From JBBTSB01 sp964355775 (lineage in GTDB: Bacteria; Patescibacteriota; Minisyncoccia; 2-02-FULL-40-12; IGHO2-01-FULL-4-A), in assembly GCA_964355775.1 (NCBI GenBank), contig CAYHEP010000017.1:1-18415 (forward strand): a stretch of DNA of 18,415 bases, in the 5' to 3' direction. The translations under genes and the position numbers were made by a program. The notes under the pieces were generated by a model. The model ran no database searches. It was given only the letters and a program-made list of their open reading frames with translations, and was not told the origin of the DNA. Below, piece after piece: positions 13,607-18,415 of this stretch (the first letter of the stretch is position 1; every line of letters starts with the position of its first letter).

Positions 13607-14119
13607 CTAAGATTTACTGCCCATTAGTTTCTTAAACCTCTCGATCGTTTCAGCGAGCGATCCTTCCATATTGACCACATGCCATGGGATGCTGGTTTGT
13701 TTGAGTAGCTTAGTAAACGTATTCGGAAAATCTCTTTTCATTCGTGTTTCCCATGCTTCCGTATGATGCCGCATTCCGCGTTCCATAGCTCGTTGATAGC
13801 AAATATCTCTTGATGCATCGCAAAGAAACATCGTTGGAGTATATATGTTTTGGAGTTTTTCAATTTCTGAAATATTCAACTCCGGATGGTTCGTGCCGAT
13901 TTCCAAGATTATCAGACGATCTTCGGCAGTTTTTAGGTGACGATACATGTTTCTATACGCAGTTTCAGTTTTTTCCTCGGGTACCTTGCCGTCTACGCGG
14001 AACTGTTCAACAAACGGCAAAACATCAACGCAAGTTTTATTTGGGAAGATATTTTTTATGATTGTGCTTTTGCCAGCTCCAGGTTTTCCGGCAAAAATAT
14101 ACAGGCGTTTTTTATCCAT
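13607..14119 (-). CDS. P-loop kinase-like protein (AAA_33 type)
   Basis: A protein of about 170 aa with one P-loop near the start, FAGKPGAGKST, and the fold of small nucleotide or metabolite kinases. LIILEIGTN could be the Walker B strand, and DICYQRAMERGMRHHTEAWETRMKRDF is a lid-like Arg-rich region. It resembles AAA_33 or zeta-toxin-like kinases, but I cannot name the substrate. Three in-frame ATGs exist, at 14149, 14131 and 14119. The last gives an 8-nt overlap with the upstream gene and puts RLYIFAG right at the N-terminus. It is the last gene of the four-gene MazG-Nudix run, so nucleotide salvage or repair is a reasonable guess. Confidence 0.75.
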   Translation of the reverse strand: MDKKRLYIFAGKPGAGKSTIIKNIFPNKTCVDVLPFVEQFRVDGKVPEEKTETAYRNMYRHLKTAEDRLIILEIGTNHPELNISEIEKLQNIYTPTMFLCDASRDICYQRAMERGMRHHTEAWETRMKRDFPNTFTKLLKQTSIPWHVVNMEGSLAETIERFKKLMGSKS

Positions 14120-14474
14120 TTCTTTTTTCATTTGTTTTGTACCCGTCATCTTCGGACCACGTAAGCCAGAGGCGCTTTGCGAAGCCGCCTTTCTTTTTCA
14201 TGTTGGCGGAGAATGCTTTGCGGAATTCAGCTGGCGTTATTTTTTTAAATTTCTTCAATTCTTCCATGACCGCCGTCAAATCGGCAAGTTCGTCAATAAG
14301 TTCCGTACGATCTTTTGCCGCTACGACTCCGCCAGCTTCTTCTGCTATCTTTGCAATCAGCGCCTTTTCAAAATCCTTGCTGTTCAGCGTTTTTGTTTCA
14401 AATTGTTTCCCCTTGTTCCGCATCATTTCCGCAACCCCGTCGCGAATAATCTTGTTGTAGTAGATTTTTTTCAT
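14112..14474 (-). CDS. MazG/PRA-PH-like protein with altered metal site
   Basis: A 120-aa member of the phosphoribosyl-ATP pyrophosphohydrolase-like branch of the MazG superfamily. YYNKIIRDGVAEMM matches the family's NKLVRDKIPE start, and GGFAKRLWLTW matches its usual GGFEKR end. These proteins hydrolyse nucleoside triphosphates with Mg2+ held by an EExxE plus ExxD site. Here the first part reads EEAGG (E45, E46, then G48, G49), so the last Glu is replaced by Gly, while ELAD (62-65) is kept. Activity may therefore be weak or lost. It overlaps the Nudix gene by 4 nt and the kinase gene downstream. Confidence 0.75.
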   Translation of the reverse strand: MKKIYYNKIIRDGVAEMMRNKGKQFETKTLNSKDFEKALIAKIAEEAGGVVAAKDRTELIDELADLTAVMEELKKFKKITPAEFRKAFSANMKKKGGFAKRLWLTWSEDDGYKTNEKRNG

Positions 14475-14956
14475 TTCTTTTTTAGTTTTGAGCGCAGAAA
14501 CGGCAATTCTTTTTCAAGTTGCGAGTGTAATGGACTTGGCAAAGCATCCAATGAAAACCAGCCAAACTCATCTATGTATTTCGGGTCGTTGTTTTTGACC
14601 TTTTTTGGATCGACGTGAACAAAATGCACATTCATGATCCAGTGTGTAGTGATACCGTTGTTATCCCTGACTACACTCTTGCTTCCGACATGTTCTACTG
14701 TTTTTGGCTTTACGCCGTATTCTTCCATAACTTCCCGTCGTACGGCATCATCAAAGCTTTCTCCAAATTCCATCGATCCCGCTCCCGAATCCCATCTTCC
14801 ATGCTCATCGCGGCAGTTGTTGCTTCGTTTATGAAGAAGCAAATTGCCCTTGCCATCGTGGCAAAAAAAGACGACGTTGACGCCAATGTAGTCTACCCCA
14901 CGCTTGAGATCGAGATGGCGAGCGATAGGGATGATTTTTTTCTTTGTCTTTTTCAT
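14471..14956 (-). CDS. Nudix hydrolase
   Basis: A 161-aa Nudix enzyme. The box G-x5-E-x7-R-E-x2-E-E-x-G is complete, from G60 to G81, with E66, R74, E75, E78 and E79. VVFFCHDGKGNLLLHKRS before it and the typical GWFSLDALPSPLH after it support the fold. Nudix enzymes hydrolyse nucleoside diphosphates linked to another group. Candidates here are oxidised NTPs or nucleotide sugars, and the substrate cannot be told. The start codon has one of the few clear Shine-Dalgarno sites in the window, AGGTGAT five bases upstream. It overlaps the MazG gene by 4 nt (ATGA), which fits coupled translation and a nucleotide-cleaning role. Confidence 0.9.
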   Translation of the reverse strand: MKKTKKKIIPIARHLDLKRGVDYIGVNVVFFCHDGKGNLLLHKRSNNCRDEHGRWDSGAGSMEFGESFDDAVRREVMEEYGVKPKTVEHVGSKSVVRDNNGITTHWIMNVHFVHVDPKKVKNNDPKYIDEFGWFSLDALPSPLHSQLEKELPFLRSKLKKK

Positions 14957-15300
14957 CGATGATCACCTGAGCCCGCAAGTTTTCCTCGTTTTTTTCGAGA
15001 GGCAAGTTTCTTGATGTTCATACGTGCAATTACATCAAATTTTACGCCGAGTTTGCCAGCCATTTTTGCCATATACCACAAAATATCCCCGAGTTCGTAG
15101 ATTAGATCTTGTTTGTATTGCGCATCAAGTTTTCCTCCCTTGTCTCGATACAGTTTTTTGATTTTGTCCGCAAACTCACCCGCTTCCCCAGCTATGCCAA
15201 GGGTCGCATTAACGAGATCATTACCAAAGATTTTCAGCTCTTCCTTATCAGAAAGCCATTCGGTTTTCTTGGCAAGTTTCTGGTATTCGTTGAAGTTCAT
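14953..15300 (-). CDS. MazG-type nucleotide pyrophosphohydrolase
   Basis: A 115-aa protein with the all-alpha NTP pyrophosphohydrolase motif: GIAGEAGEFADKIKK with E39 and E42, then ELGDILWYMAKMA with E69 and D72. The ending KRGKLAGSGDHR resembles the family tail. Such enzymes remove non-canonical or surplus (d)NTPs and may act as a dUTPase substitute. It is intact, unlike the neighbouring PRA-PH-like protein. TAATAT ends six bases before the ATG, so it probably starts its own leaderless transcript leading into the Nudix, PRA-PH-like and kinase genes. Readthrough from the EamA gene, ending nine bases upstream, is also possible. Confidence 0.9.
   Translation of the reverse strand: MNFNEYQKLAKKTEWLSDKEELKIFGNDLVNATLGIAGEAGEFADKIKKLYRDKGGKLDAQYKQDLIYELGDILWYMAKMAGKLGVKFDVIARMNIKKLASRKKRGKLAGSGDHR
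14962..14968 (-). promoter_or_regulatory. Strong Shine-Dalgarno site for the Nudix gene
   Basis: AGGTGAT on the minus strand lies five bases before the ATG at 14956, inside the end of the MazG gene. It matches the 16S anti-Shine-Dalgarno well. It shows that the organism still uses this signal, at least inside operons. Confidence 0.6.
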
Positions 15301-15306
15301 GAGCGA

Positions 15307-15312
15307 ATATTA
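15307..15312 (-). promoter_or_regulatory. -10 box with leaderless spacing (MazG gene)
   Basis: TAATAT on the minus strand is followed by six bases (TCGCTC) and the ATG at 15300. It overlaps the stop of the upstream EamA gene. Confidence 0.5.
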
Positions 15313-16191
15313 GACTGAAATTATAGGATCTTTATTTTGAGTAAGCAAGTAGATGCCAAGTATCATTGGAACAAGCGCTAAAAACTGCCATATAATCGGC
15401 TTGTCATGAAGAAAAATCCATGAAATTAAAATTGTAAAAAATGGTCCAATACTGCTTAATGACGCCGCCTTTGTCACGGAAATTCTATGAATTGCCTCAA
15501 GCCAAAATATTTTTGAAAGTCCAAAAAGCACGATTCCATTTATTGCGAAAAACCAAATAGACAGTTTTAGATTGGCAGGATTTGGTATCTTTGCAAACAA
15601 TAAAATCAAAATAGCGACAAACGGCATACTCATTACCGTACGACCAAACATAATGGTTTCAGGGCTGATTGTTTTCCTGCTTTTTTGCTGAAAATAGTTT
15701 CCTATTGGTGGGAATGCCGTTGCTAACAGCATAATAAAATCGCCCTTATGAAAAGAAATAATACTGTGTGATAGTATGATAATAGCCCCAAGAACCATCA
15801 AGATTGCTCCAATAATGTGTTGTCGAGAAATATATTCTTTCTTCCAAACATTAAAAAACAAGAATGTGAAAAATGTTTCGACAAGTGCGATGACGCTAGC
15901 ATTTCCGGCGGTAGTATAGCGAAGAGCAAGAAAGTATAGACCATAAAAACCTATGCCTATGAAAAAAGTTATCCACCAGATATCTTTCAGTGTTGAGATG
16001 CTTTTAAGTTCATGCCACGTTTTACGCACAGTCAAAATGATCGCGAAAAACAAAGCTGAAAATACCAAACTACCCGCAAATGAAACAAGTGGATGAATAT
16101 GCGCATAGGAAAGAATCGTCACAACGGGGAAAAAACTCCAAGAAAGCGCTTCGAGAAAAATAAATACCTCTCCTTTGTGCTCTTTTGTCAT
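15310..16191 (-). CDS. EamA/DMT family transporter
   Basis: A 293-aa membrane protein with about ten hydrophobic segments in two repeats, the plan of the drug/metabolite transporter superfamily. The first repeat includes FIGIGFYGLYFLALRYTTAGNASVIALVETFFTFLFF, a characteristic EamA stretch. The second includes LFGLSKIFWLEAIHRISVTKAASLSSIGPFFTILISWIFLHDKPIIWQFLALVPMILGIYLL. The substrate cannot be inferred. Its ATG overlaps the rplK stop by 4 nt (ATGA), so it is translated as part of the secE-nusG-rplK transcript. This is unusual, since rplA normally stands here. Confidence 0.92.
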   Translation of the reverse strand: MTKEHKGEVFIFLEALSWSFFPVVTILSYAHIHPLVSFAGSLVFSALFFAIILTVRKTWHELKSISTLKDIWWITFFIGIGFYGLYFLALRYTTAGNASVIALVETFFTFLFFNVWKKEYISRQHIIGAILMVLGAIIILSHSIISFHKGDFIMLLATAFPPIGNYFQQKSRKTISPETIMFGRTVMSMPFVAILILLFAKIPNPANLKLSIWFFAINGIVLFGLSKIFWLEAIHRISVTKAASLSSIGPFFTILISWIFLHDKPIIWQFLALVPMILGIYLLTQNKDPIISV

Positions 16192-16610
16192 TTCACTTCA
16201 ATCCCCATGTTGCGGGCGGTGCCTTCGATGATTTTGGTGGCGGCGTCAAGATCGTTGGCGTTGAGATCGGGCATTTTTTGTTCGGCGATCGCGCGGGCTT
16301 GGGCCTTGGTGATTGAGCCGACTTTGGTTTTGTTTGGAATCGCAGAGCCTTTTTCGACTCCGGCAGCTTTCTTGATCAAAAACGCCGCGGGCGGAGTTTT
16401 CATGATAAACGTAAACGAACGGTCTTCAAAGATCGTCAGTTCAATCGGCACGATCTCACCCATCTTGTCCTTGGTTGCATCGTTGAACTTTTTTACAAAA
16501 TCAGCGATGTTTATGCCGTGCGGACCCAGCGCCGTACCGACCGGAGGAGCTGGAGTCGCTTTACCGGCTTGAAGTTGGAGTTTTACTTTTGTTTTGATTG
16601 CTTTTGTCAT
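16188..16610 (-). CDS. rplK: 50S ribosomal protein uL11
   Basis: uL11 forms the base of the L7/L12 stalk and binds 23S rRNA at the GTPase centre. The 140 aa have the usual start KVKLQLQAGKATPAPPVGTALGPHGINIADFVKKFN, the middle FEDRSFTFIMKTPPAAFLIKKAAG and a C-terminal RNA-binding half ending GTARNMGIEVK. The length is normal. It follows nusG by two bases and precedes the EamA gene with a 4-nt overlap. rplA (uL1), which follows rplK in most bacteria, is not in the window. Confidence 0.97.
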   Translation of the reverse strand: MTKAIKTKVKLQLQAGKATPAPPVGTALGPHGINIADFVKKFNDATKDKMGEIVPIELTIFEDRSFTFIMKTPPAAFLIKKAAGVEKGSAIPNKTKVGSITKAQARAIAEQKMPDLNANDLDAATKIIEGTARNMGIEVK

Positions 16611-16612
16611 GA

Positions 16613-17158
16613 TTAGATTTTCTTTACTTGCAAAAAGTCCAGTTCCACCGGAGTTTCTCGGCCGAACATCGTAACCAGCACTTTAACACGCCCGCGTTCT
16701 TCGTCAACTTCTGAAATGCGACCATCAAAGTCTTTAAACGGGCCGTCCATGATTTTCACGTTGTCGCCTACCGCGATCTCGATCTTGTATTTTGGCTCAT
16801 CTACGCCCATGCGTTTCAGGAGTCCATCGACTTCGTCTTTGGAAAGCGGGGTTGGGATGACGCCGGCTCCGATAAATCCCGTCACGTTGGGCGTATTGCG
16901 CACCACGTACCACGAGTCATCGGATACCACCATTTCGACAAGCACATATCCCGGATAAATTTTTTCTTCGTACACTTCGCGTTTTCCGCCTTTGATCTTG
17001 ATCTTTTTTTCCTTGGGAACCAATACATTGTAAATCTTATCTTCGTACCCAAGCGACTCAATACGCTGTTTGAGGTTGCGCGCCACGTTGTCCTCATAGC
17101 CCGAGTAGGTATGGATGGCGTACCAGTTTCGCTCGCCGGTGGTGACTTGTTTGCTCAT
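16613..17158 (-). CDS. nusG: Transcription termination/antitermination factor NusG
   Basis: NusG binds RNA polymerase, aids processivity and links it to Rho or the ribosome. The 181 aa have the NGN domain start NWYAIHTYSGYEDNVARNL and the conserved block EEKIYPGYVLVEMVVSDDSWYVVRNTPNVTGFIG. The C-terminal KOW domain is IAVGDNVKIMDGPFKDFDGRISEVD. Length and order are normal. Its ATG follows directly on the secE stop with no gap. Confidence 0.97.
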   Translation of the reverse strand: MSKQVTTGERNWYAIHTYSGYEDNVARNLKQRIESLGYEDKIYNVLVPKEKKIKIKGGKREVYEEKIYPGYVLVEMVVSDDSWYVVRNTPNVTGFIGAGVIPTPLSKDEVDGLLKRMGVDEPKYKIEIAVGDNVKIMDGPFKDFDGRISEVDEERGRVKVLVTMFGRETPVELDFLQVKKI

Positions 17159-17344
17159 TTATTTGATGACAAAATGTTGTAACAGCCATTGGAATACCAT
17201 ATCCAAAGCACCCAAAAATATTGCCATCGCAATGGAAGCCCCGATCACGATCATCGTGTAGCGGATCAGTTCCTGTCGGGTAGGCCAACTGACCTTGGCG
17301 AGTTCTACGCGGACATCCTTCAAAAAATCAATGACTTTGGACAT
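17159..17344 (-). CDS. secE: Preprotein translocase subunit SecE
   Basis: SecE is the small essential subunit that clamps SecY in the membrane. From the ATG at 17344 it is 61 aa, the short form typical of most bacteria. Seen are FLKDVRVELAKVSWPTRQELIRYT, the conserved amphipathic part, and one membrane helix at about residues 29-55. The open frame extends to 17410, but those residues cover a terminator hairpin and are not homologous. It is immediately followed by nusG. Confidence 0.94.
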   Translation of the reverse strand: MSKVIDFLKDVRVELAKVSWPTRQELIRYTMIVIGASIAMAIFLGALDMVFQWLLQHFVIK

Positions 17345-17356
17345 AAAGCTTGTCTT

Positions 17357-17375
17357 AAAAAGCCCCCGAAGGGAC
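17357..17375 (-). terminator. UUCG-loop terminator hairpin just before secE
   Basis: On the minus strand, GTCCC-TTCG-GGGGC (17375-17362) forms a 5-bp stem, with one U-G pair, on a UUCG tetraloop. TTTTT (17361-17357) follows at once. AAGC before it may extend the stem. It stands 12 bases before the secE ATG, so it either ends the upstream DUF4258/DUF2283 transcript or controls entry into secE-nusG-rplK. Confidence 0.65.
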
Positions 17376-17383
17376 GCTTCCAC

Positions 17384-17410
17384 AGTATCACAAAGCGTAA
17401 AAAAACACAA
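17384..17410 (-). promoter_or_regulatory. Possible promoter upstream of secE
   Basis: On the minus strand, TTGTGT (17410-17405) and GATACT (17389-17384), preceded by TG at -15, form a possible promoter with a 15-base spacer. Transcription would start near 17377, at the first bases of the hairpin. Confidence 0.4.
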
Positions 17411-17415
17411 CTGAC

Positions 17416-17649
17416 CTAGGGATTGCGAGAAACCCAGGCCAAAGCGGATGCGGAATCAACAACTCGATGGCTTAATTTGGGTTTTGGCGATACCACTTTT
17501 GAAGCATTCAAAATCTCGATGCCGATGATGCCTCCTTTTTTGTCATAGTCAAAGACGACGCCCTCGCGCACTTCATCACTTTCCGCATAGCGCTTGTCGT
17601 TGAACCGGATCGACAACGCGTCTACCTTTTTGTCATAATGGAATTTCAT
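17416..17649 (-). CDS. DUF2283 family protein (antitoxin-like partner)
   Basis: A 77-aa protein matching the DUF2283 pattern: MKFHYDKKVDALSIRFND, then REGVVFDYDKKGGIIGIEILNASK, a short beta-rich fold. Members are commonly found next to DUF4258 proteins, and the pair is predicted to act as a toxin-antitoxin module; that function is inferred and, as far as I know, little tested. The ATG overlaps the DUF4258 stop by 4 nt, so they are translated together, as in many such pairs. The terminator before secE lies just downstream. Confidence 0.85.
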   Translation of the reverse strand: MKFHYDKKVDALSIRFNDKRYAESDEVREGVVFDYDKKGGIIGIEILNASKVVSPKPKLSHRVVDSASALAWVSRNP

Positions 17650-17894
17650 AGGTATTTCTTTATTTTGGATGTACGAAAGACCGTGACAATCACAAGGTCT
17701 CCGCGCTCCTTTTCGTATACTATCACAAGTGCATACGGTTTTCCAGTCCAGATTATCTTTTTTACCGCTCGCATTCGGCCGTCGGATTGTCGAAAAATCT
17801 TATCGGGATCTTGTACCACTCTTCCGACTAAAACTTTAGAAAGCTTGCGATCTCGTATCTGATAACGTGCATGATCGCTAAAACGAATTGGCAT
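17646..17894 (-). CDS. DUF4258 family protein (toxin-like partner)
   Basis: An 82-aa basic protein of the DUF4258 family, which resembles RelE/BrnT-like small toxins. It begins with IRFSDHARYQIRDRKLS, the H-A-x2-Q-x2-R pattern typical of the family, and ends with VYEKERGDLVIVTVFRTSKIKKYL. It probably folds as a small alpha-beta RNase-like domain, but no activity is shown here. It shares one base with the HIT gene stop (TAATG) and overlaps DUF2283 by 4 nt. The toxin reading comes from the pairing, not from a proven residue set. Confidence 0.82.
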   Translation of the reverse strand: MPIRFSDHARYQIRDRKLSKVLVGRVVQDPDKIFRQSDGRMRAVKKIIWTGKPYALVIVYEKERGDLVIVTVFRTSKIKKYL

Positions 17895-18313
17895 TATTCT
17901 AAAAAGTTCTTAACCTCTTCCGCAAACTCTGCTCTCGCTTCATCACTTTCATCTTTTCTCAGCGGACTCCAATTAATAAGCGGCATATCTGCTTTGAATC
18001 GTGGAATGATATGGAATTTATAGTGAGCCGTTTGATTGTACCCGCTTCCCGAAATATCATCTTCCGACACATGCGTAACTGCATCAGGGTTGCAAGCTTT
18101 CCTTACTGCTTGAGAAATCTTTTTTGCAACCAAGAATATGTGCGATACAAGTTCATCCGGCAAGTCAACAAAATTCTCGTAGTGTTCCTTGGGGATTACC
18201 AGTACATGATGCTTGTTGACCGGATTTTTTGAAATTATCCCATAGCATGTATTATCCCTATATACTTGAGTTTTTTTATCATCTAGTTTGCAGAATACAC
18301 ATTGTTCAGACAT
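17894..18313 (-). CDS. HIT family protein with substituted nucleophile
   Basis: A 139-aa histidine-triad protein. The start CVFCKL and the block NKHHVLVIPKEHYENFVDLPDE are typical of HIT/HinT hydrolases, which split nucleoside phosphoramidates or dinucleoside polyphosphates. The triad, normally H-x-H-x-H-x-x, reads H97-Y-K99-F-H101-I-I, so the middle His that forms the AMP-enzyme intermediate is Lys. The codon is a clear AAA. Either the enzyme is inactive or it acts differently. The gene starts 16 bases after the gyrB stop with GATAAT overlapping that region, and it shares one base with DUF4258 downstream. Confidence 0.88.
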   Translation of the reverse strand: MSEQCVFCKLDDKKTQVYRDNTCYGIISKNPVNKHHVLVIPKEHYENFVDLPDELVSHIFLVAKKISQAVRKACNPDAVTHVSEDDISGSGYNQTAHYKFHIIPRFKADMPLINWSPLRKDESDEARAEFAEEVKNFLE

Positions 18314-18329
18314 GGCGTATTTGAATTAT

Positions 18330-18415
18330 CTAGATATCCAAATTCTTCACATTCTTCGCATGCGTTTGGATAAACTTTTTGCGTGGAACGACGTCCGATC
18401 CCATGAGGACGTCAA
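18330..18415 (-). CDS. gyrB: DNA gyrase subunit B, C-terminal end (partial)
   Basis: The window edge cuts this gene. Reading the minus strand from 18413 gives 27 residues, starting DVLMGSDVVPRKKFI and ending KNVKNLDI, then TAG at 18332-18330. This matches the typical GyrB tail: LMG, then xPRRxFI, then NxxxVKNLDI. The rest of GyrB should lie beyond 18415. ParE has a somewhat different tail, so GyrB is the better call. Confidence 0.85.
   Translation of the reverse strand, partial: DVLMGSDVVPRKKFIQTHAKNVKNLDI

Noticed and set aside
13947..14618. Plus-strand 223-codon open frame opposite the kinase and PRA-PH-like genes
   Set aside because: Phe- and Cys-rich reading of the complement of Lys/Glu-rich genes; a shadow.
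1..18415. CRISPR array, transposase, integrase or riboswitch
   Set aside because: No regularly spaced repeats, no IS-type open frame and no conserved riboswitch pattern that I could recognise on either strand.

Overview
The window looks like a piece of a streamlined bacterial genome of the Candidate Phyla Radiation (Patescibacteria, Parcubacteria-like). I infer this from compact, overlapping genes, a threonyl-tRNA synthetase with no TGS domain, small divergent housekeeping enzymes, tRNAs without encoded CCA, few Shine-Dalgarno sequences, and secE-nusG-rplK not followed by rplA. TGA is used as a stop (for example before thrS), so the UGA=Gly code of Gracilibacteria/Absconditabacteria does not apply. 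No lineage is named beyond this.

Left part (1-3344): a divergent GTP cyclohydrolase II-like gene, a GC-rich palindromic spacer, tRNA-Arg(CCG), a small membrane protein, then a rearranged tRNA block. The block is a tRNA-Ser(CGA) copy with a broken acceptor stem, a second tRNA-Arg(CCG), a small secreted-protein gene on the opposite strand, and an intact tRNA-Ser(CGA). An AI-2E-type permease starts 7 nt after the intact tRNA. Both sides of the tRNA block carry the same short flanks, so it looks like a duplication.

Middle (3383-11073): two small hypothetical genes lead into thrS and miaA (thrS-miaA overlap 46 nt). A more AT-rich ATPase with a DUF4143 C-terminus follows. On the minus strand come a cysteine-rich surface protein, gatB and a small hypothetical gene, ended by a terminator.

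Right part (11105-15300): a thymidylate and nucleotide-hygiene cluster. Thymidylate kinase and dihydrofolate reductase lie divergent to thyA across about 38 bp. Then come dCTP deaminase, a P-loop kinase, a degenerate MazG/PRA-PH-like protein, a Nudix hydrolase and a MazG-type pyrophosphohydrolase. Together they would make dUMP and dTMP, recycle the folate, and clean damaged or surplus NTPs.

Far right (15310-18415, minus strand): gyrB 3' end, a HIT protein with a substituted nucleophile, a DUF4258/DUF2283 toxin-antitoxin-like pair, a terminator hairpin, then secE-nusG-rplK and an EamA transporter.

The most general signal is regulatory. Five genes have a -10 box ending exactly 6 nt before the ATG, and others are within a few bases of this, which predicts leaderless mRNAs. 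Shine-Dalgarno sequences appear only inside operons.
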